Assembly (NCBI RefSeq): GCF_037450285.1
Contig: NZ_JAQISN010000001.1
Coordinates: 310,001 to 374,000 of the forward strand
Direction: 5' to 3'
DNA from: Erwinia sp. SLM-02
Lineage (GTDB): Bacteria > Pseudomonadota > Gammaproteobacteria > Enterobacterales > Enterobacteriaceae
Length of the DNA stretch: 64,000 nucleotides
Each line of letters starts with the position of its first letter. Position 1 is the first letter of the stretch. Positions 35,188 to 44,206 of this stretch are shown here, one piece after another. The translations under genes and the position numbers were made by a program. A model generated the notes under the pieces. It saw only the letters and a program-made list of their open reading frames with translations. It made no database searches and had not been told where the DNA came from.

Positions 35188-36090
35188 ATGTCGCAGCAGG
35201 TAAAAATTCTGGACGGGGGCATGGGGCGTGAACTGGCACGCATCGGTGCACCTTTCCGCCAGCCGGAATGGTCTGCACTGGCGCTGTATGAAGCGCCGGA
35301 GCGCGTCCGTGAAGTCCACGACAGCTATATCGCCGCCGGGGCGGAAGCCATCACCACCAACAGCTACGCGGTTGTGCCGTTCCACATTGGCGACGAACGA
35401 TTTGCCGCCGACGGCGCGCGCCTTGCCGCACTTGCCGGCCGGCTGGCCCGCGAAGCCGCCGATGCAGCGAATTCACCGGTACGCGTGGCCGGGAGCCTTC
35501 CTCCCGCGCTGGGCTCCTATCGCCCCGATCTGTTCAATGAACAGCAGGCGCAGGCGATCCACCGCGTGCTGGTTGCGGCTCAGGCACCCTACGTTGATTT
35601 CTGGCTGGGCGAAACCACCAGCTCGATCGCGGAGGCGGAATCCATTCATGCCGTGCTCGCCGGCCAGCCTCAGCCGCTGTGGCTTTCATTTACCCTGCAG
35701 GATGAGCCTGAACTGTACGATGCCGTCAGCACCCTGCGCTCCGGAGAGAGCGTGAGTGCGGCGGTGAGCCGGGCGATTGAGCTGGGCGTTGAAAACGTAT
35801 TGTTTAACTGCAGCCACCCGGAAGTGATGTCTTCTGCGGTGAAGCAGGCTGCCGCCGTGCGCGACCGTCTGGGTGCAGATATCGGCATTGGCGTTTACGC
35901 TAACGCCTTCGACCACGGCAGTAACAGCGGTGGGGCCAACGAGGGGCTGAGCGATCTGCGTAAGGATACGCACCCCGAAGGCTACCTGAACTGGGCGCAG
36001 GAGTGGGTTGCAGCCGGGGCGACGCTGGTCGGCGGCTGTTGCGGTATCGGCCCCGAGCATATCGGGCGGCTGGCGGCAGCGCTGAAGTAG
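35188..36090 (+). CDS. mmuM: Homocysteine S-methyltransferase MmuM
   Basis: A 300-residue zinc enzyme that transfers a methyl group from S-methylmethionine (or AdoMet) to homocysteine, making methionine. It begins ILDGGMGRELARIGAPF, and the zinc Cys ligands are in LFNCSHPEV and VGGCCGIGPEH, as in the family. E. coli mmuM is ~310 residues and sits behind permease gene mmuP; here mmuP is replaced by a dipeptide-type ABC transporter starting 57 bases downstream. Confidence 0.92.
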   Translation: MSQQVKILDGGMGRELARIGAPFRQPEWSALALYEAPERVREVHDSYIAAGAEAITTNSYAVVPFHIGDERFAADGARLAALAGRLAREAADAANSPVRVAGSLPPALGSYRPDLFNEQQAQAIHRVLVAAQAPYVDFWLGETTSSIAEAESIHAVLAGQPQPLWLSFTLQDEPELYDAVSTLRSGESVSAAVSRAIELGVENVLFNCSHPEVMSSAVKQAAAVRDRLGADIGIGVYANAFDHGSNSGGANEGLSDLRKDTHPEGYLNWAQEWVAAGATLVGGCCGIGPEHIGRLAAALK

Positions 36091-36146
36091 TCCCCGGCAA
36101 CTGACAGACAGAACTAAAAAAACAAATTAAAACCAGGAAACACATC

Positions 36147-37691
36147 ATGAATCGTCGCGACTTTATTAAAACCACCGGAGCGCTTTCGGTGGCTGCGGCC
36201 TGCGCCAGCTGGCCTTTTACGTCGGCAACGGCAGCAGAAGCGCCGTCCACCACGCCGAAAAAAGGCGGGCACCTGATTGTCGGGATGGATAATGCCTCCA
36301 GCACCGATCGTCTCGATCCGGCCTTCTGGTTCGAATCCTATATGTATTTCGTTGGCTCCCAGCTGTTTAACTGCCTGGCGGAAGTGGATGAAAACGGCAA
36401 GATTGTTCCGTCTCTGGCGGAAAGCTGGGAAACCAGTGACGGCAGCAAAACCTGGGTGCTCAACATTCGTCAGGGCGTGCAGTTCCACGATGGTCGAACG
36501 CTGACGGCGAAAGATGTGATTTACTCGCTCAACCACCACCGCGATGAGAAGTCCAGCTCGTCGGTGAAGGGATATCTCGATCCGGTGGTGTCGCTGGAAG
36601 CCACCACGCCGAACCAGGTGACGATCAAACTGAAAGAGCCGAACGTCGAGTTTATTGCGCTGCTCAGTGACGTTCATTTCGCTATCACCGCGGAAAACGA
36701 AAACTTCGATAAAGGCATCGGCACCGGCGCCTTTATTCTGGAAAGCTTCAAGCCGGGCGTGCGTACGCTGGTGAAGCGTAACCCGAACCACTGGAATCCG
36801 GCCCGCGGCCACGTGGACTCCGTGGAAACGCTGGCGATGAATGATTCCACCGCGCGCGTTGCGGCGCTGGCCAGCGGCTCGGCGCACATTATTAACCGCG
36901 TTAACCCGCGCATTGTCGACCGTCTGAAGAATATGCCGAATATCCAGCTGCAGCGCTCGCGCGACAGCCAGATCTTCACGTTCCCGGGGCTGGCTACGGC
37001 GGCACCGTTCAATACCCTCGACGGCCGTCTGGCGCTGAAATACGCCATCGACCGCGAACAGATCATCAAAACCGTGCTGGGCGGCTACGGCACCGTGGCT
37101 AACGACAATCCGATCTTCCCGTCCAGCCAGTATTTTGCGAAAGATATCCCCCAGCGCCCTTACGACCCGGAAAAGGCCAAATTCCACTGGCAGAAAACCG
37201 GCTTTTCCGGCCCGCTGGTGCTGTCGGTCGCCGAATCCGGCTTCCCGGGGGCGGTGGATGCCGGCCAGCTGTACCAGAACTCGGCCACCCGCGCCGGCAT
37301 TCCGCTGAAGGTGGAGCGCGTGCCGGATGATGCCTTCTGGGATAACGTCTGGATGAAGAAGCCGTTTGTTTCGTCAAACTGGTCGCTGCGCCCGACGGCG
37401 GATGCGCTGCTGTCGCTGGTGTTTACCAGTAACGCGCCGTGGAATGAGTCACAGTGGAAAGAGCCTAAGTTTGACCAGCTGGTTAACGCTGCCCGTGGCG
37501 AGCAGGATGAGCAGAAACGCCGTCAGATTTACCACGACATTCAGCTGATGCTGGTGGAGCAGGGCAGCGAAATCATTCCGCTGTATGCCGATTCGCTGGA
37601 TGCCAGCAGCAAAAAAATTAACGGGTTTGTCGCGATCCCGGGCTTCACCATGAGCGGCAACCGCGCTGCGGAAAAAGTGTGGTTCGCCTAA
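36147..37691 (+). CDS. ABC transporter substrate-binding protein (SBP family 5), Tat signal
   Basis: A 514-residue periplasmic binding protein of the dipeptide/oligopeptide family (LAESWETSDGSKTWVLNIRQ then GVQFHDGRTLTAKDVIYSLN is the family signature). The leader MNRRDFIKTTGALSVAAACA has a twin-arginine motif (NRRDFIK), so export is probably by Tat, unlike DppA or OppA. It follows mmuM and heads the transporter genes. The MetJ-box candidate upstream makes a methionine-related ligand plausible, such as S-methylmethionine or a sulfur-containing peptide. Confidence 0.85.
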   Translation: MNRRDFIKTTGALSVAAACASWPFTSATAAEAPSTTPKKGGHLIVGMDNASSTDRLDPAFWFESYMYFVGSQLFNCLAEVDENGKIVPSLAESWETSDGSKTWVLNIRQGVQFHDGRTLTAKDVIYSLNHHRDEKSSSSVKGYLDPVVSLEATTPNQVTIKLKEPNVEFIALLSDVHFAITAENENFDKGIGTGAFILESFKPGVRTLVKRNPNHWNPARGHVDSVETLAMNDSTARVAALASGSAHIINRVNPRIVDRLKNMPNIQLQRSRDSQIFTFPGLATAAPFNTLDGRLALKYAIDREQIIKTVLGGYGTVANDNPIFPSSQYFAKDIPQRPYDPEKAKFHWQKTGFSGPLVLSVAESGFPGAVDAGQLYQNSATRAGIPLKVERVPDDAFWDNVWMKKPFVSSNWSLRPTADALLSLVFTSNAPWNESQWKEPKFDQLVNAARGEQDEQKRRQIYHDIQLMLVEQGSEIIPLYADSLDASSKKINGFVAIPGFTMSGNRAAEKVWFA

Positions 37692-37728
37692 CGGGCTTCC
37701 GGTTCAGCTTCAGGTTGCAGGATATCTT

Positions 37729-38718
37729 TTGAGTAATTTGCGTGAAACAAAGAGGAAGGGGCAGCTTCCTCTGTTAAAACTAATCGGGCTGCGCCTGCTG
37801 GCGGGCGCAGTGATGCTGCTGGTGGTGTCGGCGCTGATCTTTATCGGCATCCAGCTGCTGCCGGGCAACGCGGCGACGGCCATTCTTGGCCAGACCGCGA
37901 CGCCGCAGGCGGTGGCGGCGCTCAATGAGCAGCTGGGCCTCGACCAGCCCGCGCTGAGCCGCTATCTGAGCTGGCTGGGCGGCGTGCTGCACGGCGATTT
38001 TGGCCACAGCTTTACCAGCCGCGAAGCGATCGCGCCGGTGCTGCTGGACCGGCTGGGCAACACGCTGTCGCTGGCCTTTTTCACCGCCATTGTGGCCGTG
38101 CCGCTGGCGCTGGTGATTGGCTTCCTTTCCGCGCGCTATCAGGGCAGCTGGCTGGATCGGCTGCTGAGCCTGTTTACCCGGGCTGCCGTATCGCTGCCGG
38201 AGTTCTTCTCCGGCTATCTGCTGATTCTGGTGTTTTCCATCACGCTGTTCTGGCTGCCCAGTAACAGCAGTATCTCCGACGATATGCCGCTCGGCGACCG
38301 GCTGCTGGCCATCGCTCTGCCGTGCATGACGCTGATTCTGGCGATCCTTGGCCATATGAGCAACATGACCCGCGCTGCGCTGGTCAGCGCGCAGAACGCC
38401 GCCTGGGTGGATACCGCGCTGATGAAGGGGCTGTCGCCTTCGGCGATCCTGTTCCGGCACGTGCTGCCGAACGCGTGGGGGCCGATTATTAACGTTATCG
38501 TGCTGAACCTTGCCTGGCTGATGGTCGGCGTGGTGATTGTTGAGAACGTGTTCGTTTATCCCGGCCTGGGGCAGTATATGGTCGACAGCATCAGCAAGCG
38601 CGATATCCCGGTGATTCAGGACTGCGCCCTGCTGCTGGCGGGGATCTATATTTTGCTGAATCTGCTGGCCGATGTCGTCGCGCTGCTGGCTAACCCGCGC
38701 CTGCGCCACAGCCGCTAA
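37729..38718 (+). CDS. ABC transporter permease (DppB-like)
   Basis: A 329-residue inner-membrane permease with six or so helices and the DppB/OppB layout (LLGQ-type N-terminal motif: LPGNAATAILGQTATPQAVA; C-terminal EAA-like loop MKGLSPSAILFRHVLPNAWG). The best start is TTG 37729, as no ATG lies in frame before the first membrane helix. It should pair with the next permease. Confidence 0.85.
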   Translation: MSNLRETKRKGQLPLLKLIGLRLLAGAVMLLVVSALIFIGIQLLPGNAATAILGQTATPQAVAALNEQLGLDQPALSRYLSWLGGVLHGDFGHSFTSREAIAPVLLDRLGNTLSLAFFTAIVAVPLALVIGFLSARYQGSWLDRLLSLFTRAAVSLPEFFSGYLLILVFSITLFWLPSNSSISDDMPLGDRLLAIALPCMTLILAILGHMSNMTRAALVSAQNAAWVDTALMKGLSPSAILFRHVLPNAWGPIINVIVLNLAWLMVGVVIVENVFVYPGLGQYMVDSISKRDIPVIQDCALLLAGIYILLNLLADVVALLANPRLRHSR

Positions 38719-38755
38719 GCGGCGGGCATGATTTTTACCCTGGCGGTGCGGTGAC

Positions 38756-39601
38756 GTGCGCATTGCCGGGACTGACCAGGAATTGATGTGGATGTTTAGG
38801 TTGAAATTTGCGGTGCTGCCCGGCGTGACCGGGCTGGGCCTGTTTATTCTGGTGGCGGTATTCGCACCCTGGCTGTCGCCCTATGCGCCAGACCAGGTGG
38901 TGGGCAGCGCCTGGAGCGGCGTCACGGCGGAAAACTGGCTGGGGACCGATAACCTCGGGCGGGATCTGCTTTCCCGTCTGATCTGGGGCACCCGTACGTC
39001 GCTGAGCGTCAGCGCCGTGGCGACGCTGCTGGCCTTTGCCGTCGGGACGTTTCTCGGCTTTCTGGCCGGCTTCTGTCGCGGCTGGGTCGACCAGCTTATC
39101 TCCCGACTGAACGATATTCTGATGGCGATCCCCACGCTGATTCTGGCGCTTGTGGTGCTGGCGATGCTGCCGAAAACCATTCCGGTGATCGTGCTGGTGC
39201 TGGGTTTGCTTGAATCCACCCGGGTACTGCGCGTGGCGCGTTCGCTGGCGGTGGATATTGCGGCGCAGGAGTTTATTGAGGTTGCGCGACTGCGCGGGGA
39301 GCGCCTGAGCTGGGTGCTGTGGCGCGAGATCCTGCCAAATGCGCTGACCACGCTGATCGCCGAGTTTGCCCTGCGCTTTATCTTTATTCTGCTGTTCCTG
39401 TCGGCGCTGTCGTTCCTGGGAATGGGCATTCAGCCGCCGACCGCCGACTGGGGCGGGCTGGCGCGCGATAACAAGGACGGCATTCTGTTTGGCGTCTGGG
39501 CGGCGCTGATCCCCGGCGCGGCGATAGCGCTGCTGGCGATAGCGCTGAACAGCGTGGCCGACTGGCTGTTAAGCCACCATACCCGCAGCTGGCAGGAGTA
39601 A
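38756..39601 (+). CDS. ABC transporter permease (DppC-like)
   Basis: A 281-residue permease. It carries the DppC/OppC N-terminal segment (PYAPDQVVGSAW; LGTDNLGRDLLSRLIWGTRT) and the EAA loop (EVARLRGERLSWVLWREILP). I kept GTG 38756; ATG 38786 is an alternative. It ends one base before the ATPase gene start, indicating coupling. Confidence 0.86.
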   Translation: MRIAGTDQELMWMFRLKFAVLPGVTGLGLFILVAVFAPWLSPYAPDQVVGSAWSGVTAENWLGTDNLGRDLLSRLIWGTRTSLSVSAVATLLAFAVGTFLGFLAGFCRGWVDQLISRLNDILMAIPTLILALVVLAMLPKTIPVIVLVLGLLESTRVLRVARSLAVDIAAQEFIEVARLRGERLSWVLWREILPNALTTLIAEFALRFIFILLFLSALSFLGMGIQPPTADWGGLARDNKDGILFGVWAALIPGAAIALLAIALNSVADWLLSHHTRSWQE

Positions 39602-41188
39602 ATGATGAGCCAACAACCACTGTTAAGCGTAGAGCAGCTGCGGGTCACCGCCGGCAACGCCGTGCTGGTGCATGATATCTCCTTCACCCTGAAAAAGGGA
39701 GAAGTGCTGGGATTAATTGGTGAGTCGGGGGCGGGGAAATCCACCATCGGTCAGGCGATTCTGGGGCATTTCCGTTTCGGCATGAAGTTGAGCGGTGGCA
39801 GTATCCACTTCGCCGGACGCGAACTGACCGGGTTTTCTGAACGCCAGCTGCGCGGTGTGCGGGGGTCGAAAATCGCCTACGTGGCGCAGTCTGCCAGCGC
39901 GGCGTTCAACCCGGCGAAGAAAATCGGCGAGCAGGTCATTGAAGCGGCCATCCGGCACCGGATACTGAATCGCCAGCAGGCCATCGTGCGGGCGATTGAG
40001 ATTTTCAGTCAGCTCCAGCTGCCGGACCCGCAGGACTTTTTCCACCGCTACCCGCATCAGGTCTCGGGCGGCCAGCTGCAGCGCGCGATGATCGCGATGG
40101 CGATCTGCGCCGGTCCTGAGCTGATTATCTTTGATGAACCCACCACCGCGCTGGATGTGACCACCCAGCTGGAAGTGCTCAAGGCTATCCGCGAGGTGAT
40201 CCGTCTGACCGGGGTTGCTGCGCTGTATATCAGCCACGACCTCGCGGTGGTGGCCCAGATAAGTCAGCGCATTATGGTGCTGCGGCACGGGCGCGAGGTG
40301 GAGTGCGGCAACACCGCCGAGCTGCTGGCCGCTCCGCAGGAGGCCTACACCCGCGACCTGCTGAACAGCCACGGCGAACCGCATCAGCCGCGCGGCACCA
40401 CGCTGCCGCTGCTCACCGCCGAACAGATCTCCGTGGACTACCAGGCCAACCGCGTACTGGACGACGTCTCGCTGACTATCGGACGGGGCCGTACCCTGGC
40501 GCTGATCGGCGAGTCGGGTGCCGGGAAATCTACCCTGGGCAGACTGATTTGCGGGCTGGTTGCCCCCGCGCACGGCAGCGTTCGCTTTAACGGCCAGCTG
40601 CTGCCTGCCGCGCTGCGTCAGCGTTCCCGCCAGCAGCTCCAGTCGGTGCAGATGATCCATCAGCATCCTGATACCGCGCTGAATCCACGGCTAACCATCG
40701 GCGTGCAGATTGCGCGCTCGATGGTCTGCCTGACCACCCTGAACCCGCTACAGCGGCAGGCGCGGGTCAGCGAGCTGCTGGAAAAGGTCGGCCTGCCGCC
40801 ACAGCTGGCCGAACGCTACCCGCACGCGCTCTCCGGCGGCCAGAAGCAGCGCGTTTGCATTGCCCGCGCGCTGGCGGTCGATCCGGCGCTGATTGTCTGC
40901 GATGAACCGACCTCCGCGCTCGACCCGCTGGTCGGCCGCGAGGTGCTGGCGCTGCTGAAATCGCTACAGGAAGAAACCGGCGTGTCGATGCTGTTTATCA
41001 CCCACGATCTGCACGTGGTGCAGGCGGTGGCGGATGAGGTGATGGTGCTGCGCGACGGCAGGGTGGTGCGCCAGGGGCGACTGGACCAGGTGTTCAACGC
41101 GCCGATGGACGAGTACACCGCCCGGCTGCTGCGGGCGGTGCCTGAAATGCGCGTGGGATGGCTGGAAGAGGCCGGAGCAGTGGCATAA
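39602..41188 (+). CDS. Dipeptide-type ABC transporter ATPase, two domains fused
   Basis: A 528-residue fusion of DppD-like and DppF-like ATPases. Domain 1 (~residues 5-260) has GESGAGKST, a VSGGQLQRAMIA signature and IIFDEPTTALD. Domain 2 (~275-520) has GESGAGKST, LSGGQKQRVCIARAL and IVCDEPTSALD. Both sites look intact. Fused ATPases like this occur in GsiA/YejF-type systems. It completes the importer, energising uptake of the ligand bound by the Tat-exported binding protein. Confidence 0.88.
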   Translation: MMSQQPLLSVEQLRVTAGNAVLVHDISFTLKKGEVLGLIGESGAGKSTIGQAILGHFRFGMKLSGGSIHFAGRELTGFSERQLRGVRGSKIAYVAQSASAAFNPAKKIGEQVIEAAIRHRILNRQQAIVRAIEIFSQLQLPDPQDFFHRYPHQVSGGQLQRAMIAMAICAGPELIIFDEPTTALDVTTQLEVLKAIREVIRLTGVAALYISHDLAVVAQISQRIMVLRHGREVECGNTAELLAAPQEAYTRDLLNSHGEPHQPRGTTLPLLTAEQISVDYQANRVLDDVSLTIGRGRTLALIGESGAGKSTLGRLICGLVAPAHGSVRFNGQLLPAALRQRSRQQLQSVQMIHQHPDTALNPRLTIGVQIARSMVCLTTLNPLQRQARVSELLEKVGLPPQLAERYPHALSGGQKQRVCIARALAVDPALIVCDEPTSALDPLVGREVLALLKSLQEETGVSMLFITHDLHVVQAVADEVMVLRDGRVVRQGRLDQVFNAPMDEYTARLLRAVPEMRVGWLEEAGAVA

Positions 41189-41204
41189 ATCTGCTCTCTG
41201 GCAT

Positions 41205-41645
41205 TTACTGGTGGGCGATAACGGAGGCAATCACGCCGCTGGCGATCGCGATCAGCACGTAGTTGCCGTTCACGTTCATCCAGCGATGGCCTGACGGTGG
41301 CGCTTTCAGGCCGTGTTTCTTCCAGTCGTTAACCTGATAGCCTGCGCCGCGATACTGCTGCGGCAGCGGGCGTCCCTTGCGGAAGTCAGGCTGCTGGCGC
41401 TCCGGTTTATTGCCGTGCGCCTGCTGGTGCGATACCTGCTGTGGGCGCGCGTTGTTTTCACGCTGAGGCTGGCCGCCGTTGGCGTGCTGGTTCTGCTGCG
41501 GCTGGCCGCCGTTGCTGTGCTGTTGCTGCGGGTGTTTAATCGGCTGTTGTGCGTCGCGGCCGTTGTCCGGCCCCTGGGCAAACGCGCTCAGGCTGCCGGT
41601 GGCAATCATCATTGCGGATAAAGCGATAACCAGGGTCTTTTTCAT
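41205..41645 (-). CDS. RcnB-like periplasmic protein, Gln/Asn-rich
   Basis: A 146-residue secreted protein: signal peptide MKKTLVIALSAMMIATGSLS then AFA. A low-complexity tract follows (HSNGGQPQQNQHANGGQPQR), then the same C-terminal module as the protein at 33285-33740 (FRKGRPLPQQYRGAGYQVND; HRWMNVNGNYVLIAIASGVI). The linker differs completely: Gln/Asn/His here, Asp/Arg/His there. The role is probably envelope-linked and possibly metal-related. Confidence 0.78.
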   Translation of the reverse strand: MKKTLVIALSAMMIATGSLSAFAQGPDNGRDAQQPIKHPQQQHSNGGQPQQNQHANGGQPQRENNARPQQVSHQQAHGNKPERQQPDFRKGRPLPQQYRGAGYQVNDWKKHGLKAPPSGHRWMNVNGNYVLIAIASGVIASVIAHQ

Positions 41646-41808
41646 TTTGTTATTCCTTACGGTTGAATCAGTGTTCAGACAGAAGGAATGTGGCCTCCGG
41701 GCGGGGCGCGAACAAGGGTAAAAATCCGAAGAGTGCGGGTTTAACGGTTTTTTTAACTGGTCTTTACGAAAAACTGCAACGCCACCACCGGCAGCGTTGC
41801 ACAGGGGA

Positions 41809-42585
41809 TCAGAAAGGGGTTTCCACTACGCCGCCGTCCACCCGTAAAGCGGCACCGGAGGTGGCGGAGGAGAGCGGTGAGCAGACGTACACCACCATAT
41901 TGCTGACTTCTTCCACGCTGGCTGCACGCTGAATAACCGAGGTCGGGCGATTAGCTTTAACAAACTCCACCCCCAGGTCTTCCAGCTTCGCACCGTTCGC
42001 CACTTCCTGCTTAAACATCTCGGCGAAGCCGTCGGACAGCGTGGGCCCGGGCAGCACCGCGTTAACCGTCACGCCCGTGCCGGCGGCGGCTTTGGCCAGG
42101 CCGCGGGACAGCGCCAGCAGGGCGGTTTTACTGACGCCATAGTGGATCATATCCGCCGGAATATTGATGGCGGATTCAGAGGAAAGGAACACCACGCGAC
42201 CCCAGCCGGATTTGATCATCTGCGGCATATAGGCCCGGCTCAGGCGCACCGCCGACATGACGTTAATATCCCAGATGCTCTGCCACAGCGCATCGTCGGT
42301 TTCAAAGAAGTCGCCGCCGGGGAAAATGCCGACGTTGTTGACCAGGATATCGCACTGCGGTTCGGCCTTCAGCAGTGCGCTACAGCCGTCGGCGGTCCCC
42401 AGGTCCAGCGCGTAGCCGCGCGCGCCGTGGCCCAGTTCGTTCACCAGCGCGTCCACCTGCTGCTGGCTGCGCCCGGTAACAACGACCCGCGCACCGGCTG
42501 CGGCCAGCCCCTGCGCGATCCCTTTGCCGATACCTTTCGTGGAACCGGTGACGATGGCAGTTTTGCCGCTTACATCAATCTTCAT
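41809..42585 (-). CDS. Short-chain dehydrogenase/reductase
   Basis: A 258-residue SDR: cofactor motif TGSTKGIGKGIAQGL, NNVG, catalytic Ser region FLSSESAIN, catalytic Tyr/Lys in HYGVSKTAL and the VDGGVVETPF end. The ATG at 42585 follows AGGAG; the frame opens at a GTG one codon earlier. An Arg after the Rossmann strand (VVTGRSQQQV) suggests NADP(H). The substrate is unknown. It appears to be its own unit. Confidence 0.85.
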   Translation of the reverse strand: MKIDVSGKTAIVTGSTKGIGKGIAQGLAAAGARVVVTGRSQQQVDALVNELGHGARGYALDLGTADGCSALLKAEPQCDILVNNVGIFPGGDFFETDDALWQSIWDINVMSAVRLSRAYMPQMIKSGWGRVVFLSSESAINIPADMIHYGVSKTALLALSRGLAKAAAGTGVTVNAVLPGPTLSDGFAEMFKQEVANGAKLEDLGVEFVKANRPTSVIQRAASVEEVSNMVVYVCSPLSSATSGAALRVDGGVVETPF

Positions 42586-42648
42586 CACATTCTCCTGTGC
42601 GGTTAGGTCAGGAGAATAAGTGTAGACACGATTCAGCGGCGGTGGGGA

Positions 42649-43788
42649 TTAGTCGATGCGATAGGCCTGTTCCAGCATCCAGCGCTGCTGCTCGCGGCTG
42701 TAGCTGACCAGCGAATTTTTACTGTTGGATCGCGCGAGGATCCACTCCGTTTCATCTACCGAGAGGGGCAGAGGATCCTGCCAGAAGGCCATACCGGCGT
42801 TATCCATCAGCCACTGTTTTAACTGTGCTGCCGGCGGGGTGCTGGCCTGGCGGAATAACGTAATATTCAGCTCCTGCATCAGCTGCGCCTGCTGCGGATG
42901 CGGGCTTTCATCCAGCAGGGTGAGGAACGGCAGCAGCAGGCGGCCGCAAACTTCACCGTGATGGTAATCCTTGATGGCACCCAGCTCACCGGCAATGCCG
43001 TGGATCACCCCCAGCCCCGCCATGCTCAGGCTCTGGCCGCCAAGCCACGAGGCCAGCATCATTTGCTCACGCGCGCTGTCTCCCGGGGCACCGCCTGCAG
43101 TCAGCTGCGGCCAGCCGCGAACGAAGGCCTGCATGCCGCTGACGGCGGTCTGACGGGTGAAGGCGTTCCCCTTCGACGACAGATAGGCTTCAAACAGGTG
43201 GGTAAAGGCATCCACCGCGCAGCACACCAGTACCTTGTCCGGTGCGCCGCGCAGCAGGTCGGGGTCGAGAATGGCAATCTGCGGAACAAATTCAGGGTGG
43301 CGCAGCGAGGCTTTCACCTTGATGTCGGCTTTATCGGTGATCACCGCGTTCTGCGTGACTTCACTGCCGGTTCCCGCCGTGGTCGGCACGGCAATCAGCG
43401 GCAGGGTGGCACCACTCACCGCCGTATCGCCCACTTTTTCCAGATAGCGCAGCGTACCCAGCGGATGCTGGCTCAGCGCCGCAACCGCTTTCGCCGCATC
43501 CAGCACGCTGCCGCCGCCAATGGCGACGACCCGCTGGATTTTTCCGCGCCAGCGCGCCACCCAGCTGTCGATTTCATCGGGTGACGCTTCGTGCGGCACA
43601 ATTTCAATCCCGACCAGCAGCGGCTGGAGTTGAGGCTCCAGATTTTTCCACGCTGCGCTACGCAATAAAGAACTGCCGCAGAACAGCAGGGTCGGTAAGG
43701 GCGTATCCGTCAGCAGACGCGGGAGCTGTTGCAGGCTGCCGCTGCCGAAGAAGGTCTGTCGATTGGCGATCAGTTGGCTGGTATTCAT
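42649..43788 (-). CDS. Iron-containing alcohol dehydrogenase
   Basis: A 379-residue group III dehydrogenase. It has the NAD site GGGSVLDAAKAV, the PTTAGTGSEVTQNAVI motif, and metal ligands in AVDAFTHLFEAY and VIHGIAGELGAIKDYHHGEV. The Fe-binding set (Asp, three His) looks complete. Substrates in the family range from lactaldehyde to butanol and glycerol, and nothing nearby decides between them. Confidence 0.88.
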   Translation of the reverse strand: MNTSQLIANRQTFFGSGSLQQLPRLLTDTPLPTLLFCGSSLLRSAAWKNLEPQLQPLLVGIEIVPHEASPDEIDSWVARWRGKIQRVVAIGGGSVLDAAKAVAALSQHPLGTLRYLEKVGDTAVSGATLPLIAVPTTAGTGSEVTQNAVITDKADIKVKASLRHPEFVPQIAILDPDLLRGAPDKVLVCCAVDAFTHLFEAYLSSKGNAFTRQTAVSGMQAFVRGWPQLTAGGAPGDSAREQMMLASWLGGQSLSMAGLGVIHGIAGELGAIKDYHHGEVCGRLLLPFLTLLDESPHPQQAQLMQELNITLFRQASTPPAAQLKQWLMDNAGMAFWQDPLPLSVDETEWILARSNSKNSLVSYSREQQRWMLEQAYRID

Positions 43789-43810
43789 AAACGGACTGTG
43801 GCCTTCAGGG

Positions 43811-44206
43811 TTACAGCTGGCCGGGTGCCGGGCAGCTGAAGGTGATCATCTGGTTTTGCGGTGAATTGATAATACTGAACTGCCGATCGGAAACGCGCTG
43901 CGCCAGCCAGCCGTCGCGGGTGACGGCGGAAGGAATATAGAGTTCCCGGTTGGTGGACTGCAGAGCACCGCTTTCCAGCGTCAGGTCGGGCAGAGTGACG
44001 GAAAACGAGTTGAAGCGGTCAACGACCAGCCCCTGTACGGTGCCGAGCGGCTGCCCCTCCAGGCTCTGGCGCTGGCCGTTACATTCCACCCCTTTATAGT
44101 CCGAGGAGCAGGCCGCAAGCAGCAGGATCAGTACGGCAGGCAGCGGCCGTAAAAACGGAACAGCGGAAAGGCGCGGTGGCATCAGCCTGGGACATGAGTA
44201 CGGCAT
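43811..44206 (-). CDS. Small lipoprotein of unknown function
   Basis: A 131-residue protein with a signal peptide and lipobox (LILLLAACSSD; Cys near residue 33). The mature part has paired Cys (VECNGQRQSL and ITFSCPAPGQL), probably disulfide-bonded, in a small beta-rich domain. The start may be a later Met (residue 9). I do not recognise the family. It is divergent from the PqqU-like receptor across a 500-base gap. Confidence 0.7.
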   Translation of the reverse strand: MPYSCPRLMPPRLSAVPFLRPLPAVLILLLAACSSDYKGVECNGQRQSLEGQPLGTVQGLVVDRFNSFSVTLPDLTLESGALQSTNRELYIPSAVTRDGWLAQRVSDRQFSIINSPQNQMITFSCPAPGQL

